Shown here: positions 8,701-15,600 of the stretch, piece after piece
How positions within the stretch are numbered: position 1 is the first letter of the stretch
Layout: each line of letters starts with the position of its first letter
Assembly: GCA_031178585.1 (NCBI GenBank)
Contig: JAPSIT010000034.1
Span: 1-15,929, forward strand
Direction of reading: 5' to 3'
DNA: 15,929 bases
DNA from: Arthrobacter sp.
Lineage (GTDB): Bacteria; Actinomycetota; Actinomycetes; Actinomycetales; Micrococcaceae
Translations under genes and position numbers: made by a program
Notes under the pieces: model-generated
The model's input: the letters and a program-made list of their open reading frames with translations, nothing else
The model's database searches: none
Told to the model about the DNA's origin: nothing

Positions 8701-9098
8701 GCGTGGTGACCGCCGGCGGACTCGAGCTTGAGCCGCAGGAATACACGCTGGAGACCGTTGTGGCAGCGTCCGGCGGCGGTTCGGCGTCCGCGTCTTCTGC
8801 TGCCGCAGTTCTGTCCACCGGGGGCTTCGTTGTCCTCAACACCGAGGTCACGCCCGAGCTTGAGGCCGAAGGCCTGGCCCGGGACATGGTCCGCTCGATC
8901 CAGCAGGCACGCAAGGACGCCGGGCTGAACGTCAGCGACCGGATCCGGACCACGATCTCGGCGCCCATGAACCTCGTCGACGCCCTCAAGGCCCACGAAA
9001 ACCTCGTGGTGACCGAAACTCTTACGGTGGAACTGGGCCTGTCCTCCAGCGGGGACGACTCAGAGCTGCAGATCGCCGTCGAAAAAGTGGAGGCCTAG
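5757..9098 (+). CDS. ileS: Isoleucyl-tRNA synthetase, type 2 (eukaryote-like)
   Basis: Charges tRNA-Ile in the cytoplasm and edits valine. The protein is 1113 aa from this start. HYGH lies at residues 77-80 within [13 protein letters not shown], followed by [17 protein letters not shown], a feature of the type-2 (eukaryote-like) IleRS lineage, which is generally insensitive to mupirocin. KMSKS is at 673-677, and a CWRC motif lies in the [13 protein letters not shown] segment before the second half of the catalytic core. The long C-terminal region after the anticodon-binding domain is also typical. An alanine run (about 323-329) sits in an editing-domain loop. The ATG at 5757 is preferred over an upstream in-frame TTG (5727), because AGGA lies 7 nt before it and the T-box sequestrator abuts it. 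folC begins 3 nt after the stop, so the genes are co-transcribed. Confidence 0.97.
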   Translation: MTYYPKASAAPSGANTSGVSTSVKFPEIEERILKYWDEDGTFQASIDQRSADLPGGTPGSNEFVFYDGPPFANGLPHYGHLLTGYAKDLVGRYQTQRGKRVERRFGWDTHGLPAELEAMKQLGMTDKTQIEAMGIDKFNDACRASVMKYANEWKAYVTRQARWVDFDNDYKTLNVEYMESVLWAFKQLHEKGLTYNGYRVLPYCWKDETPLSNHELRMDDDVYKNRQDQTVTVTFPIKAGESELSRRLAGVQALAWTTTPWTLPTNAALAVGPSITYAVLPAGPNGIKAASEDAPVTGSFLLAEDLLGTYAKDLGYGDGAAGAAAAAAAVVSTHTGAELAGLAYEPLWHDFADTEKYGTQNAWQILVADYVTTTDGTGIVHQAPAYGEDDQAICEEAGIPVVLSVDEGAKFLPLFKHGDLHDIAGLQVFEANKPITQVLRAQGRLVRQASYEHSYPHCWRCRNPLIYRAVSSWYVEVTKFRDRMSELNQEINWIPGNVKDGQFGKWLENARDWSISRNRYWGSPIPVWQSSDPEYPRTDVYGSLAEIEADFGRLPLNKDGQVDLHRPFIDELTRPNPDDPRTPEEGQSVMRRVEDVLDVWFDSGSMPYGQVHYPFENEAWFDTHNPADFIVEYIGQTRGWFYMLHILSTALFDRPAFRNVISHGIVLGSDGQKMSKSLRNYPDVSEVLDRDGSDAMRWFLMSSPILRGGNLVVTEQGIRDGVRQVILPLWNVYSFFTLYTNAAAGGSGYDAQLRYDGYTDTLDQYLLANTGDLVRNMTAQLDTYDISGACDELRSYLDMLTNWYVRRSRQRFFDENADAFDALYTALEAVCRVAASLLPLVSEEIWRGLTGGRSVHLADWPDAALFPANAELVEAMDRVQQICSTGSSLRKAANLRVRLPLQELTVVAPGADALKGFAAVVADELNLRSVRMLDAASASPEEFGIEQKLVVNARAAGPRLGKNVQQAIKGSKSGDWSVSEAGVVTAGGLELEPQEYTLETVVAASGGGSASASSAAAVLSTGGFVVLNTEVTPELEAEGLARDMVRSIQQARKDAGLNVSDRIRTTISAPMNLVDALKAHENLVVTETLTVELGLSSSGDDSELQIAVEKVEA

Positions 9099-9101
9099 GA
9101 C

Positions 9102-10463
9102 ATGACCGACGAATTCTCTGTGGAGAGCGTCTACGCCGAGCTGTTGGGCCGCGCTCCGGAAAACAAGATGGAGCCGCGGCTCGCGCCGCTGTTCCGCGCC
9201 ATGGATGTGCTGGGGGAGCCGAACAAGGCATATCCGATCATCCACATCACCGGTACCAACGGAAAAACGTCCACTGCCCGGATGATCGAGGCGGGCCTGC
9301 GCGCCCACGGCCTCAGCACCGGCCGCTACACGAGCCCGCACCTGTCCAAGGTCACGGAGCGCATCAGCGTGGACGGGGAGCCGGTGTCCGATGAGACGTT
9401 TGTCCGCATCTGGGACGAGATCCGGCCCTACCTGCAGATCGTGGACGAGGAACTCACCGCCGAGGGCCAGCCCCGGCTCACGTACTTTGAGTGCCTGACC
9501 ATCCTTGCCTTCGCCGTGTTCGCCGACCAGCCAGTCAATGTGGCCATCATGGAAGTGGGCCTTGGCGGCATCACCGACGCCACCAACGTGGGTGACGGCC
9601 AGGTGTCCGTAGTAACGCCCATCTCCCTGGACCACACCGACCTGCTCGGCGACACCACTGAGGACATCGCGTACGAGAAGGCCGGCATCATCAAGCCCGG
9701 CGGCTTCCTCATCAGCGCCGCCCAGCCCGTTGACGCCGCCCAGGTGCTGCTGGACAAGGCGCAAGAGCTGCAGGTGCCGTTCCGCTTCGAAGGGGTGGAA
9801 TTCGGCGTCGAGTCCCGGCAGGTCGCCGTGGGCGGGCAGATAGTGACCGTCCAGGGCATCGCCGGGCGCTACCCGGACCTCATGGTTCCGCTGCACGGTG
9901 CCCACCAGGCAGAGAACGCAGCCGTCGCTGTGGCCGCACTGGAAGCCTTCCTGGGCGGCGGCGAGAAAGAGCTGTCCTCAGAGGTCCTGCAGGACGCCTT
10001 CGCCACCGTCTCGTCCCCCGGACGGCTGGAAGTGGTGCGGACTGCCCCCACCATCATCGTGGACGCGGCCCACAATCCGGACGGCATCCGTGTCTCCTCC
10101 GAAGCGATCCACGAGGCCTTCAGCTTCAGCAAACTGGTGGTGGTGGTAGGTGTCCTGAAGGAAAAGGACGCCGAGGAAATCCTGCGCCAGCTCAAGGAGT
10201 CACTGGGCGATCTCGCGGAGGAATTCTGCTTCACCCAGTCCAACTCCCCGCGGGCGGTGCCTGCCGGGGAACTGGCGGAGATCGCCGTCGACCTCGGCTT
10301 TGGAGAAGAGAACGTCCACATCGCTGAAAAGCTGGACGATGCCCTGGAGTGGGCGGTGGAACGCGCCGAAGCCAACGAGGACCTCGCGGGCGGCGTGCTC
10401 GTGACCGGCTCGATCACCCTGGTGGCTGACGCCCGCATACTGCTCGGAAAGGCGGCTGCCTGA
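9102..10463 (+). CDS. folC: Folylpolyglutamate synthase / dihydrofolate synthase
   Basis: Adds glutamates to folates with ATP in the cytoplasm, retaining folate and making it a better cofactor; bacterial FolC often also joins glutamate to dihydropteroate. The 453-aa protein is of Mur-ligase type. It shows the P-loop TGTNGKTS at residues 50-57, the folate-loop segment YTSPHLSKVTERI, EVGLGGITDATN, the SLDHTDLLGDT and YEKAGIIKPG segments of the central ATPase domain, and GRLEVV followed by DAAHNPDG at the start of the C-terminal domain. Length is normal. GGAGG at 9089-9093 lies 8 nt before the ATG. It starts 3 nt after ileS and its TGA overlaps the ATG of the next gene. Whether it has both activities cannot be read from sequence. 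Confidence 0.96.
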   Translation: MTDEFSVESVYAELLGRAPENKMEPRLAPLFRAMDVLGEPNKAYPIIHITGTNGKTSTARMIEAGLRAHGLSTGRYTSPHLSKVTERISVDGEPVSDETFVRIWDEIRPYLQIVDEELTAEGQPRLTYFECLTILAFAVFADQPVNVAIMEVGLGGITDATNVGDGQVSVVTPISLDHTDLLGDTTEDIAYEKAGIIKPGGFLISAAQPVDAAQVLLDKAQELQVPFRFEGVEFGVESRQVAVGGQIVTVQGIAGRYPDLMVPLHGAHQAENAAVAVAALEAFLGGGEKELSSEVLQDAFATVSSPGRLEVVRTAPTIIVDAAHNPDGIRVSSEAIHEAFSFSKLVVVVGVLKEKDAEEILRQLKESLGDLAEEFCFTQSNSPRAVPAGELAEIAVDLGFGEENVHIAEKLDDALEWAVERAEANEDLAGGVLVTGSITLVADARILLGKAAA

Positions 10464-10924
10464 TGGCACGGCTGACCAAGGCGCAGCGCGAATGGCGCCC
10501 GGGCATGCCGAAAAAGCGGCGCTCCACGAAGATCATGTTTGCCTCCACGGTGCTGCTGCTGGAAGCGTTTGTGGTCTTCTTCGCCACGCTGGCCGTGTTC
10601 GGACTGCGCCGCAACGAGGTGTCCCCGGTCCTCATTCTGTCGGTGGGCATCGCGCTGAGCATCGTCCTGGTGCTGGCCTGTGCTGTCCTGTCGAAACCGT
10701 GGGGCGTGGGGCTCGGGTGGATTCTGCAGCTGGTACTCATCCTTGCCGGCTTCGTTGAACCCATGATGTTCCTCGTCGGGGCCCTGTTTGCGCTGGCCTG
10801 GTGGTACGGGATCAGGACCGGCATCCGGATCGACCGGGAAGCGGCGCAGAGGGCCCGGGAGCAGGCCGAATGGGACGCTGCGCACCCGCACGGGCCGGGC
10901 AACGAAGCCGGCCAGAACCCGTAG
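10463..10924 (+). CDS. DUF4233 family membrane protein
   Basis: A 153-aa protein with a basic N-terminal tail (many Lys/Arg in residues 1-23), about four hydrophobic helices (roughly 25-47, 54-76, 81-97 and 98-117) and a charged, Ala/Glu/Arg-rich C-terminal tail. It matches the actinobacterial DUF4233 family typically encoded between folC and ndk. No function is known. The ATG at 10463 overlaps the folC stop by one base (TGATG), which suggests translational coupling; a purine-rich AAAGG lies about 10 nt upstream. Its stop codon is part of the putative ndk -10 box. Family identification rests on position and membrane pattern. Confidence 0.85.
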   Translation: MARLTKAQREWRPGMPKKRRSTKIMFASTVLLLEAFVVFFATLAVFGLRRNEVSPVLILSVGIALSIVLVLACAVLSKPWGVGLGWILQLVLILAGFVEPMMFLVGALFALAWWYGIRTGIRIDREAAQRAREQAEWDAAHPHGPGNEAGQNP

Positions 10925-10927
10925 ACT
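10922..10927 (+). promoter_or_regulatory. -10 box of ndk
   Basis: TAGACT overlaps the stop codon of the DUF4233 gene and lies about 36 nt before the ndk start, leaving a 5' UTR of about 30 nt with a ribosome-binding site. It would let ndk be transcribed independently of the T-box-controlled genes upstream. No clear -35 is visible. Confidence 0.4.
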
Positions 10928-10963
10928 TACCCGGAACCCAAAAACAACCGCATTGGAGCAGCT

Positions 10964-11377
10964 GTGAGTATTGAGCGCACCCTCGTCCTGATCAAGCCCG
11001 ACGGCGTCGCACGGAACCTGACCGGCGAAATCATCAGCCGCGTGGAGTCCAAGGGCTACACCCTGGCCGACCTCAAGAAGGTCAGCGCCACCCGCGAGCT
11101 GCTGGAGCAGCACTATGAAGAGCACCTGGGCAAGCCGTTCTACGAGCCGCTGGTGGAATTCATGCTGAGCGGCCCGGTTGTGGCGGCGATCTTCGAAGGC
11201 CACCGTGTCATTGAGGGCTTCCGCTCCCTGGCCGGCACCACCGACCCCACGACGGCGGCCCCCGGCACCATCCGCGGTGACTTCGGCCGCGACTGGGGCG
11301 TGAAGGTCCAGCAGAACCTGGTCCACGGCTCTGACTCCGTGGACTCGGCCGAGCGCGAAATCAAGATCTGGTTTTAA
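10964..11377 (+). CDS. ndk: Nucleoside diphosphate kinase
   Basis: Transfers the gamma-phosphate of ATP to nucleoside diphosphates through a phosphohistidine, balancing NTP and dNTP pools. The 137-aa length is standard. Visible features are the N-terminal [12 protein letters not shown], the GTIRGDFG loop at 101-108 and the active-site H121 in NLVHGSDS. The start is GTG at 10964, with GGAG at 10955-10958 five nt upstream. It follows the DUF4233 gene by 39 nt, has its own -10 candidate, and is followed by two hairpins. All key residues are present. Confidence 0.97.
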   Translation: MSIERTLVLIKPDGVARNLTGEIISRVESKGYTLADLKKVSATRELLEQHYEEHLGKPFYEPLVEFMLSGPVVAAIFEGHRVIEGFRSLAGTTDPTTAAPGTIRGDFGRDWGVKVQQNLVHGSDSVDSAEREIKIWF

Positions 11378-11378
11378 C

Positions 11379-11402
11379 CGTTTAAGCCCGAGCCGCTAAA
11401 CG
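11379..11402 (+). terminator. Small hairpin after ndk
   Basis: Starts immediately after the ndk stop. An 8-bp stem (11379-11384/11397-11402 and 11386-11387/11395-11396) with one bulged A and a 7-nt loop. There is no T-run after it. It may assist the larger hairpin that follows. Confidence 0.35.
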
Positions 11403-11415
11403 CTGACTGGATTAA

Positions 11416-11479
11416 GCGCGGATGTACACTTGTGGCCCCTGACTCCGTGGAGTGAGGGGCCACAAGTGTACGTTCGTGC
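11416..11479. terminator. Long stable hairpin between convergent ndk and VKOR genes
   Basis: The core is a perfect 17-bp inverted repeat (11424-11440 with 11455-11471), continuing inward after one G/G mismatch for 5 bp to a 2-nt apex. On the plus-strand RNA it extends outward to 11416/11479 with three G-U pairs; on the minus-strand RNA those become mismatches. It sits midway between two convergent 3' ends, so a bidirectional terminator is the simplest reading. It has no T-run. Confidence 0.75.
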
Positions 11480-11501
11480 ATTCTGCAGGTGCTTGGGTGA
11501 G

Positions 11502-12185
11502 CTAAAAGCCGGAAGTGCCGATGAAGACCTGGATGAACGCGAAGAATATGGTGGCGATGACTGCCACGTAAAGCAGCGCCGTGATGATCCACCCGGAGTC
11601 GCCAAGGAGCCTGGCTACGCCGGCAGGTGCCGGGATGGCTCCCCGGACAACGTTGCGGACCGTGACCCAGACGAACAGCGGAATCATGGCGGCCCACACC
11701 ACCATGCAGAACGGGCACAGAACGCGGATTTCATACAGCGCCTGGAACCAGAGCCACACGACGAAGGCGAACCCCAGTGTCACGCCGGTCTGCAGTCCGA
11801 GCCAGTACCAGCGGGCGAATTTGGCTCCGGAAAGCAGCGCCATCCCCGTGGTGATGATGACGGCGAAGGCCACGATGCCGATGAACATATTGGGGAAGCC
11901 GAACACCGAGCTCTGCGGGGTCTGCATCACCTGGCCGCAGGAAATCCACGGGTTCACGTCGCAGACGGTGGTGTGGTTCGGGTCCTTGAGGACCTCAAGC
12001 TTTTCCAGCACAAGGATGGCCGAAGCCAGCCAACCCACGACTCCGGTGATCACCAGCAGCCACCCGAACGGGCGGTCGCGGGTCATGGCGGGCAGGGAAG
12101 CGCCGGAAGCGGCGGGGGTGCGCTCCGAGTCATCGGCGTATGCGTGCTCGGAATCCGTGCCTGTGGATGGGGAAATGCTGGGCAT
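11502..12185 (-). CDS. Vitamin K epoxide reductase family protein (VKOR)
   Basis: A 227-aa integral membrane protein expected to reoxidise a DsbA-like thiol oxidase and pass electrons to quinone, serving disulfide-bond formation outside the membrane in place of DsbB. The family cysteines are all present: the loop pair C75 and C83 (CDVNPWISC) and the CPFC motif at 157-160. Hydrophobic helices lie at about 41-61, 100-118, 127-150, 160-178 and 200-222. A polar N-terminal tail of about 35 residues precedes the first helix. There is no fused thioredoxin domain and no partner oxidase in the window. AGGA lies about 11 nt before the ATG. The gene is single, convergent with ndk and divergent from the RNase E/G gene. 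Family assignment is strong; the physiological partner is inferred. Confidence 0.93.
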   Translation of the reverse strand: MPSISPSTGTDSEHAYADDSERTPAASGASLPAMTRDRPFGWLLVITGVVGWLASAILVLEKLEVLKDPNHTTVCDVNPWISCGQVMQTPQSSVFGFPNMFIGIVAFAVIITTGMALLSGAKFARWYWLGLQTGVTLGFAFVVWLWFQALYEIRVLCPFCMVVWAAMIPLFVWVTVRNVVRGAIPAPAGVARLLGDSGWIITALLYVAVIATIFFAFIQVFIGTSGF

Positions 12186-12222
12186 GGCGGTGGCGTCCTT
12201 TGTCTGGGGTGCTCCTGCCCAG

Positions 12223-12228
12223 ATTGTA
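12223..12228 (-). promoter_or_regulatory. -10 box of VKOR gene
   Basis: Read on the minus strand this is TACAAT, one base from the TATAAT consensus, about 38 nt before the VKOR ATG. A start near 12216 would leave a short leader containing the AGGA ribosome-binding site. The -35 match is weak. Confidence 0.5.
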
Positions 12229-12648
12229 TCGCCGCAGGCTGGGTATCAGCTTGGGACCGCCTTGCTGCCGGTGCCCGTTTGACCGTGTTTGTCACACAAT
12301 GACGCCGTTTTTCAACAGCAGTATGAGAGAATGAACGTGGCTGGAGCACGAACCACATTCGGGTTCCGGTCCGGCGGATTGTTCTTAAGACCGCCAATGA
12401 GAAGCAGTGAAGGCCCGGAAGACGGTGATCCGGCCTCCCGCATTCCATTGGACGGCACCTGGTTGTGATTGCAGAAACAACGGGTTCCAGTAACATTCCC
12501 GCCGGCCTTTCAGGGCTGCCGCACCCCAATGCCGGTGCGAACCTGAGGGTATCCAATTGACTTCTGTCAATGCCTGCGGGTTTTGACAATATGTGCCCCA
12601 ATGGGTGCCGGATGTGGCGGCATGTCAGGGGCAGGAGTGTTGCCACAT
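12229..12648 (+). promoter_or_regulatory. Intergenic region and probable leader of the RNase E/G gene
   Basis: A stretch of about 420 nt without a convincing gene. It must hold the RNase E/G promoter, which I cannot place with confidence. Near the gene it has a perfect 6-bp inverted repeat with a 4-nt spacer (12556-12561/12566-12571, ATTGAC and GTCAAT), and a TTGACA at 12583-12588 without a good -10. A hairpin of about 12 bp with some G-U pairs (12612-12623/12637-12648) ends directly at the chosen ATG, with the purine-rich ribosome-binding site in its loop. Another small stem is at 12530-12535/12544-12549 or close by. E. coli rne has a long autoregulatory leader; an analogous role here is inference. 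Confidence 0.4.
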
Positions 12649-15600
12649 ATGGATAATGACCAGGTAGTAGCCGTTAATGAGGATCCGGCTGAGAAGGAAG
12701 AGCCGGTAGCCGCAGAAGCTCCCAAGAAAGCCACCCGGACCAGGCGCAAGGCGGCGCCCAAGGCAGAAGAGCCGGAGGCCCAGGTTTCGCTGCCCGAACC
12801 CGAAGTGCAGGAACCCGTCCTCGCCGCACCTTCACTGTCGGCGGAGCCCGAAGTGGCAGGCCCGCTCGGGGCTGCGCACTCTGAGGTGACAGAGGTGGAA
12901 GCTGCCGTGGCCGAAGCGAAAGCCCCGGTACGGCGCACGCGTGCCCGCAAGAAGGTCGCCGAGGAGCCGCTACCCGCCTTTGCTGACACAGCCGGGGCTG
13001 AGCCCGCACCGGCCGCTGCGGAGATCGCTGAACCTGAAGCCAAACCTGTGCGCCGCCGCCGCGTTGCCAGGGCCAAGACCGGCGAGAGCGCCGAAGCGCA
13101 ATCCGCGGACGCGGTGGCAACATCAGCAGAAACCGCCCCGGCTGCCGAAGCACCTGCGGCTGCGCCGGCGGTGGAGACCCGGGTGGAAGAAACGCCCGTG
13201 GCAGAGATTCAGGCGGAGGCAGCCGCCGCCGTCGAGAGCGCGGAGGCTGAGGCGGAGGCTGCCGAGGCTGAGGTTGCCGGCGCTGAGAGTGCTGTCTCTG
13301 ATGATGCAGCTTCTGAAGGTGCAGCGGCTGAAAAGACGGAGGAAGCGCCCTCGCCCGCCACCGCGGCAGGATCACTGTTCCTTGAGCCTGCATCCGTAAC
13401 CTCCATCATTTTCCAGGCTCCCGACCTCAACACCGTGATCCGTCCGGCCGCGCCTGCCGCCGGCGTGCAGGAAGCCGAAGCCAGTGACGGCGGGGACGAG
13501 CAGGACGACGACGACGGCGGACGCCGCCGGCGCCGCAGCCGCGGACGCCGCGGACGGACCCGCAACGATCGTGAGGTCACAGACCGCGAGGACTCAGACG
13601 AGGACACCGAAGGTATCGACCTCGTCGAGGACGGCGATGAGGAGACCGCAGGCACGGTCGAGGAAGGCGTCACGTCGCGCCGCCGCCGCCGGCGCCGCCG
13701 CGGGGACCAGGACCTTGAGCTCACCGGCGGGGGAGACGACGATCCCCCCAACACCGTCACCCGCGTGCGCGCTCCGCGCGTCTCCAGCGAACCGGTCGCA
13801 AGCAACCGGGTGGCCAGCGTCAAGGGTTCCACGAGGCTGGAAGCGAAGAAGCAGCGCCGCCGCGAATCCCGGGACACGGGCCGCCGCCGCACCGTCATCA
13901 CGGAGGCAGAGTTCCTGGCGCGGCGCGAATCAGTGGACCGCCAGATGATCGTGCGCCAGCGCGACGACAGAATCCAGATCGGCGTCCTGGAAGACGGCGT
14001 GCTGGCCGAGCACTTCGTGTCCAAGACGCAGCAGGATTCCCTGATCGGCAACGTCTACCTGGGCAAGGTCCAGAATGTGCTGCCCTCGATGGAGGCCGCC
14101 TTCGTTGACATCGGACGCGGACGCAATGCTGTGCTGTACGCCGGAGAAGTGAACTGGGAAGCAGTCAACCTCGAAGGCAAGCAGCGCCGGATCGAGAACG
14201 CCCTGAAGTCCGGGGATTCCGTTCTGGTGCAGGTCACCAAGGACCCCGTTGGGCACAAGGGCGCGCGCCTGACCAGCCAGATTTCCCTGCCCGGGCGTTA
14301 CCTTGTGTACGTGCCAGGCGGCTCCATGACGGGCATCTCGCGCAAGCTTCCCGACGTCGAACGTAACCGCCTGAAGCGGATCCTCAAGGACCGCCTTCCG
14401 GAGGACGCGGGCGTCATCGTCCGCACCGCTGCCGAAGGGGCATCCGAGGAAGAGCTTACCCACGACATCAACCGCCTCCGGGCGCAGTGGGAGGGCATCG
14501 AAAGCCAGTCGAAGTCCACCAAGGTCCTCGCCCCCGAGCTGCTGTACGGTGAACCCGACCTGACCATCAAGGTGGTCCGTGACGTCTTCAACGAGGACTT
14601 CTCAAAGCTGATTGTCTCCGGTGATGAAGCCTGGGACACCATCGAGGCGTACGTCACCTACGTTGCACCGGACCTCGTGGGCCGGCTGGAAAAGTGGACC
14701 AAGGACGAGGACATCTTCGCTGCCTGGCGTATCGATGAGCAGATCCACAAGGCGCTGGAACGCAAGGTGTTCCTGCCCTCCGGCGGATCCCTGGTGATCG
14801 ACCGGACCGAAGCCATGACCGTGGTGGACGTCAACACCGGAAAGTTCACCGGCAGCGGCGGCAACCTCGAGGAAACCGTCACCAAGAACAACCTGGAAGC
14901 GGCTGAGGAAGTCGTCCGGCAGCTGCGGCTGCGGGACATCGGCGGCATCATCGTGATCGACTTCATCGACATGGTCCTGGAATCGAACCGGGACCTCGTG
15001 CTGCGCCGCATGGTGGAGTGCCTGGGCCGCGACCGGACCAAGCACCAGGTGGCCGAGGTGACCTCGCTGGGCCTCGTGCAGATGACCCGCAAGCGCATGG
15101 GCACCGGCCTGCTGGAAGTCTTTGGCGAGCAGTGCGAGGTCTGTGCAGGCCGGGGTGTTGTCACCCACGACGAGCCCGTTGAGCACCGCCGCGCAAATGT
15201 TGTGGCAGCCGAACACCACGTTCCGCGCAGCGAGCACCAGCCCGCTGTGCGCACCGAGCGCAAGAGCAGGCGCCGCGGCAAGGGCGGACAGGGACCGGCT
15301 GAAACGGGACCCGTGGCACCGGCCGCCGTGCACCACGAGCCCAGCGAAGCGGAGCGGCACGCCAAGGCCGAGGCAACGCGGGCGGCACTTGCCAACATCG
15401 CGGCGGCTGCGCACGCCGCGCACCTCCATGAGGACGCGGCCCACCAGGCGGCCGCCGGCGAACAGCGTCCGGCTCCTGCCGCGTCGGCTCCCGCTCCGGA
15501 AAGCCCGGCGGTACACCGCAGCCCTGAGACGGAAAGCATTTCAGGCCGGCCCGGCGCCGTGCTGACTTTCGGCGGCGAGAAGGTAGTGCTTCCGTTCGTG

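Noticed and set aside
5790..8996. Minus-strand open frame of over 1000 codons opposite ileS
   Set aside because: A codon-position shadow of a high-GC gene. The plus strand has unambiguous IleRS motifs throughout, and the antisense translation is His/Val/Gly/Arg-rich with no recognisable domain.
9869..11326. Minus-strand open frame spanning folC, DUF4233 and ndk
   Set aside because: It crosses three real genes on the other strand and shows no protein family signature.
13513..13702. Arginine-codon repeats as a possible DNA repeat array
   Set aside because: The near-repeats are CGC/CGG codons of arginine clusters in the RNase E arm. There is no fixed unit and no spacers, so it is not a CRISPR array or a clear tandem repeat.
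13209..14051. Minus-strand Ser/Arg-rich open frame inside the RNase E/G gene
   Set aside because: The antisense image of the Ala/Glu/Arg low-complexity arm; its serine and arginine runs mirror GC-rich repeats rather than a protein.
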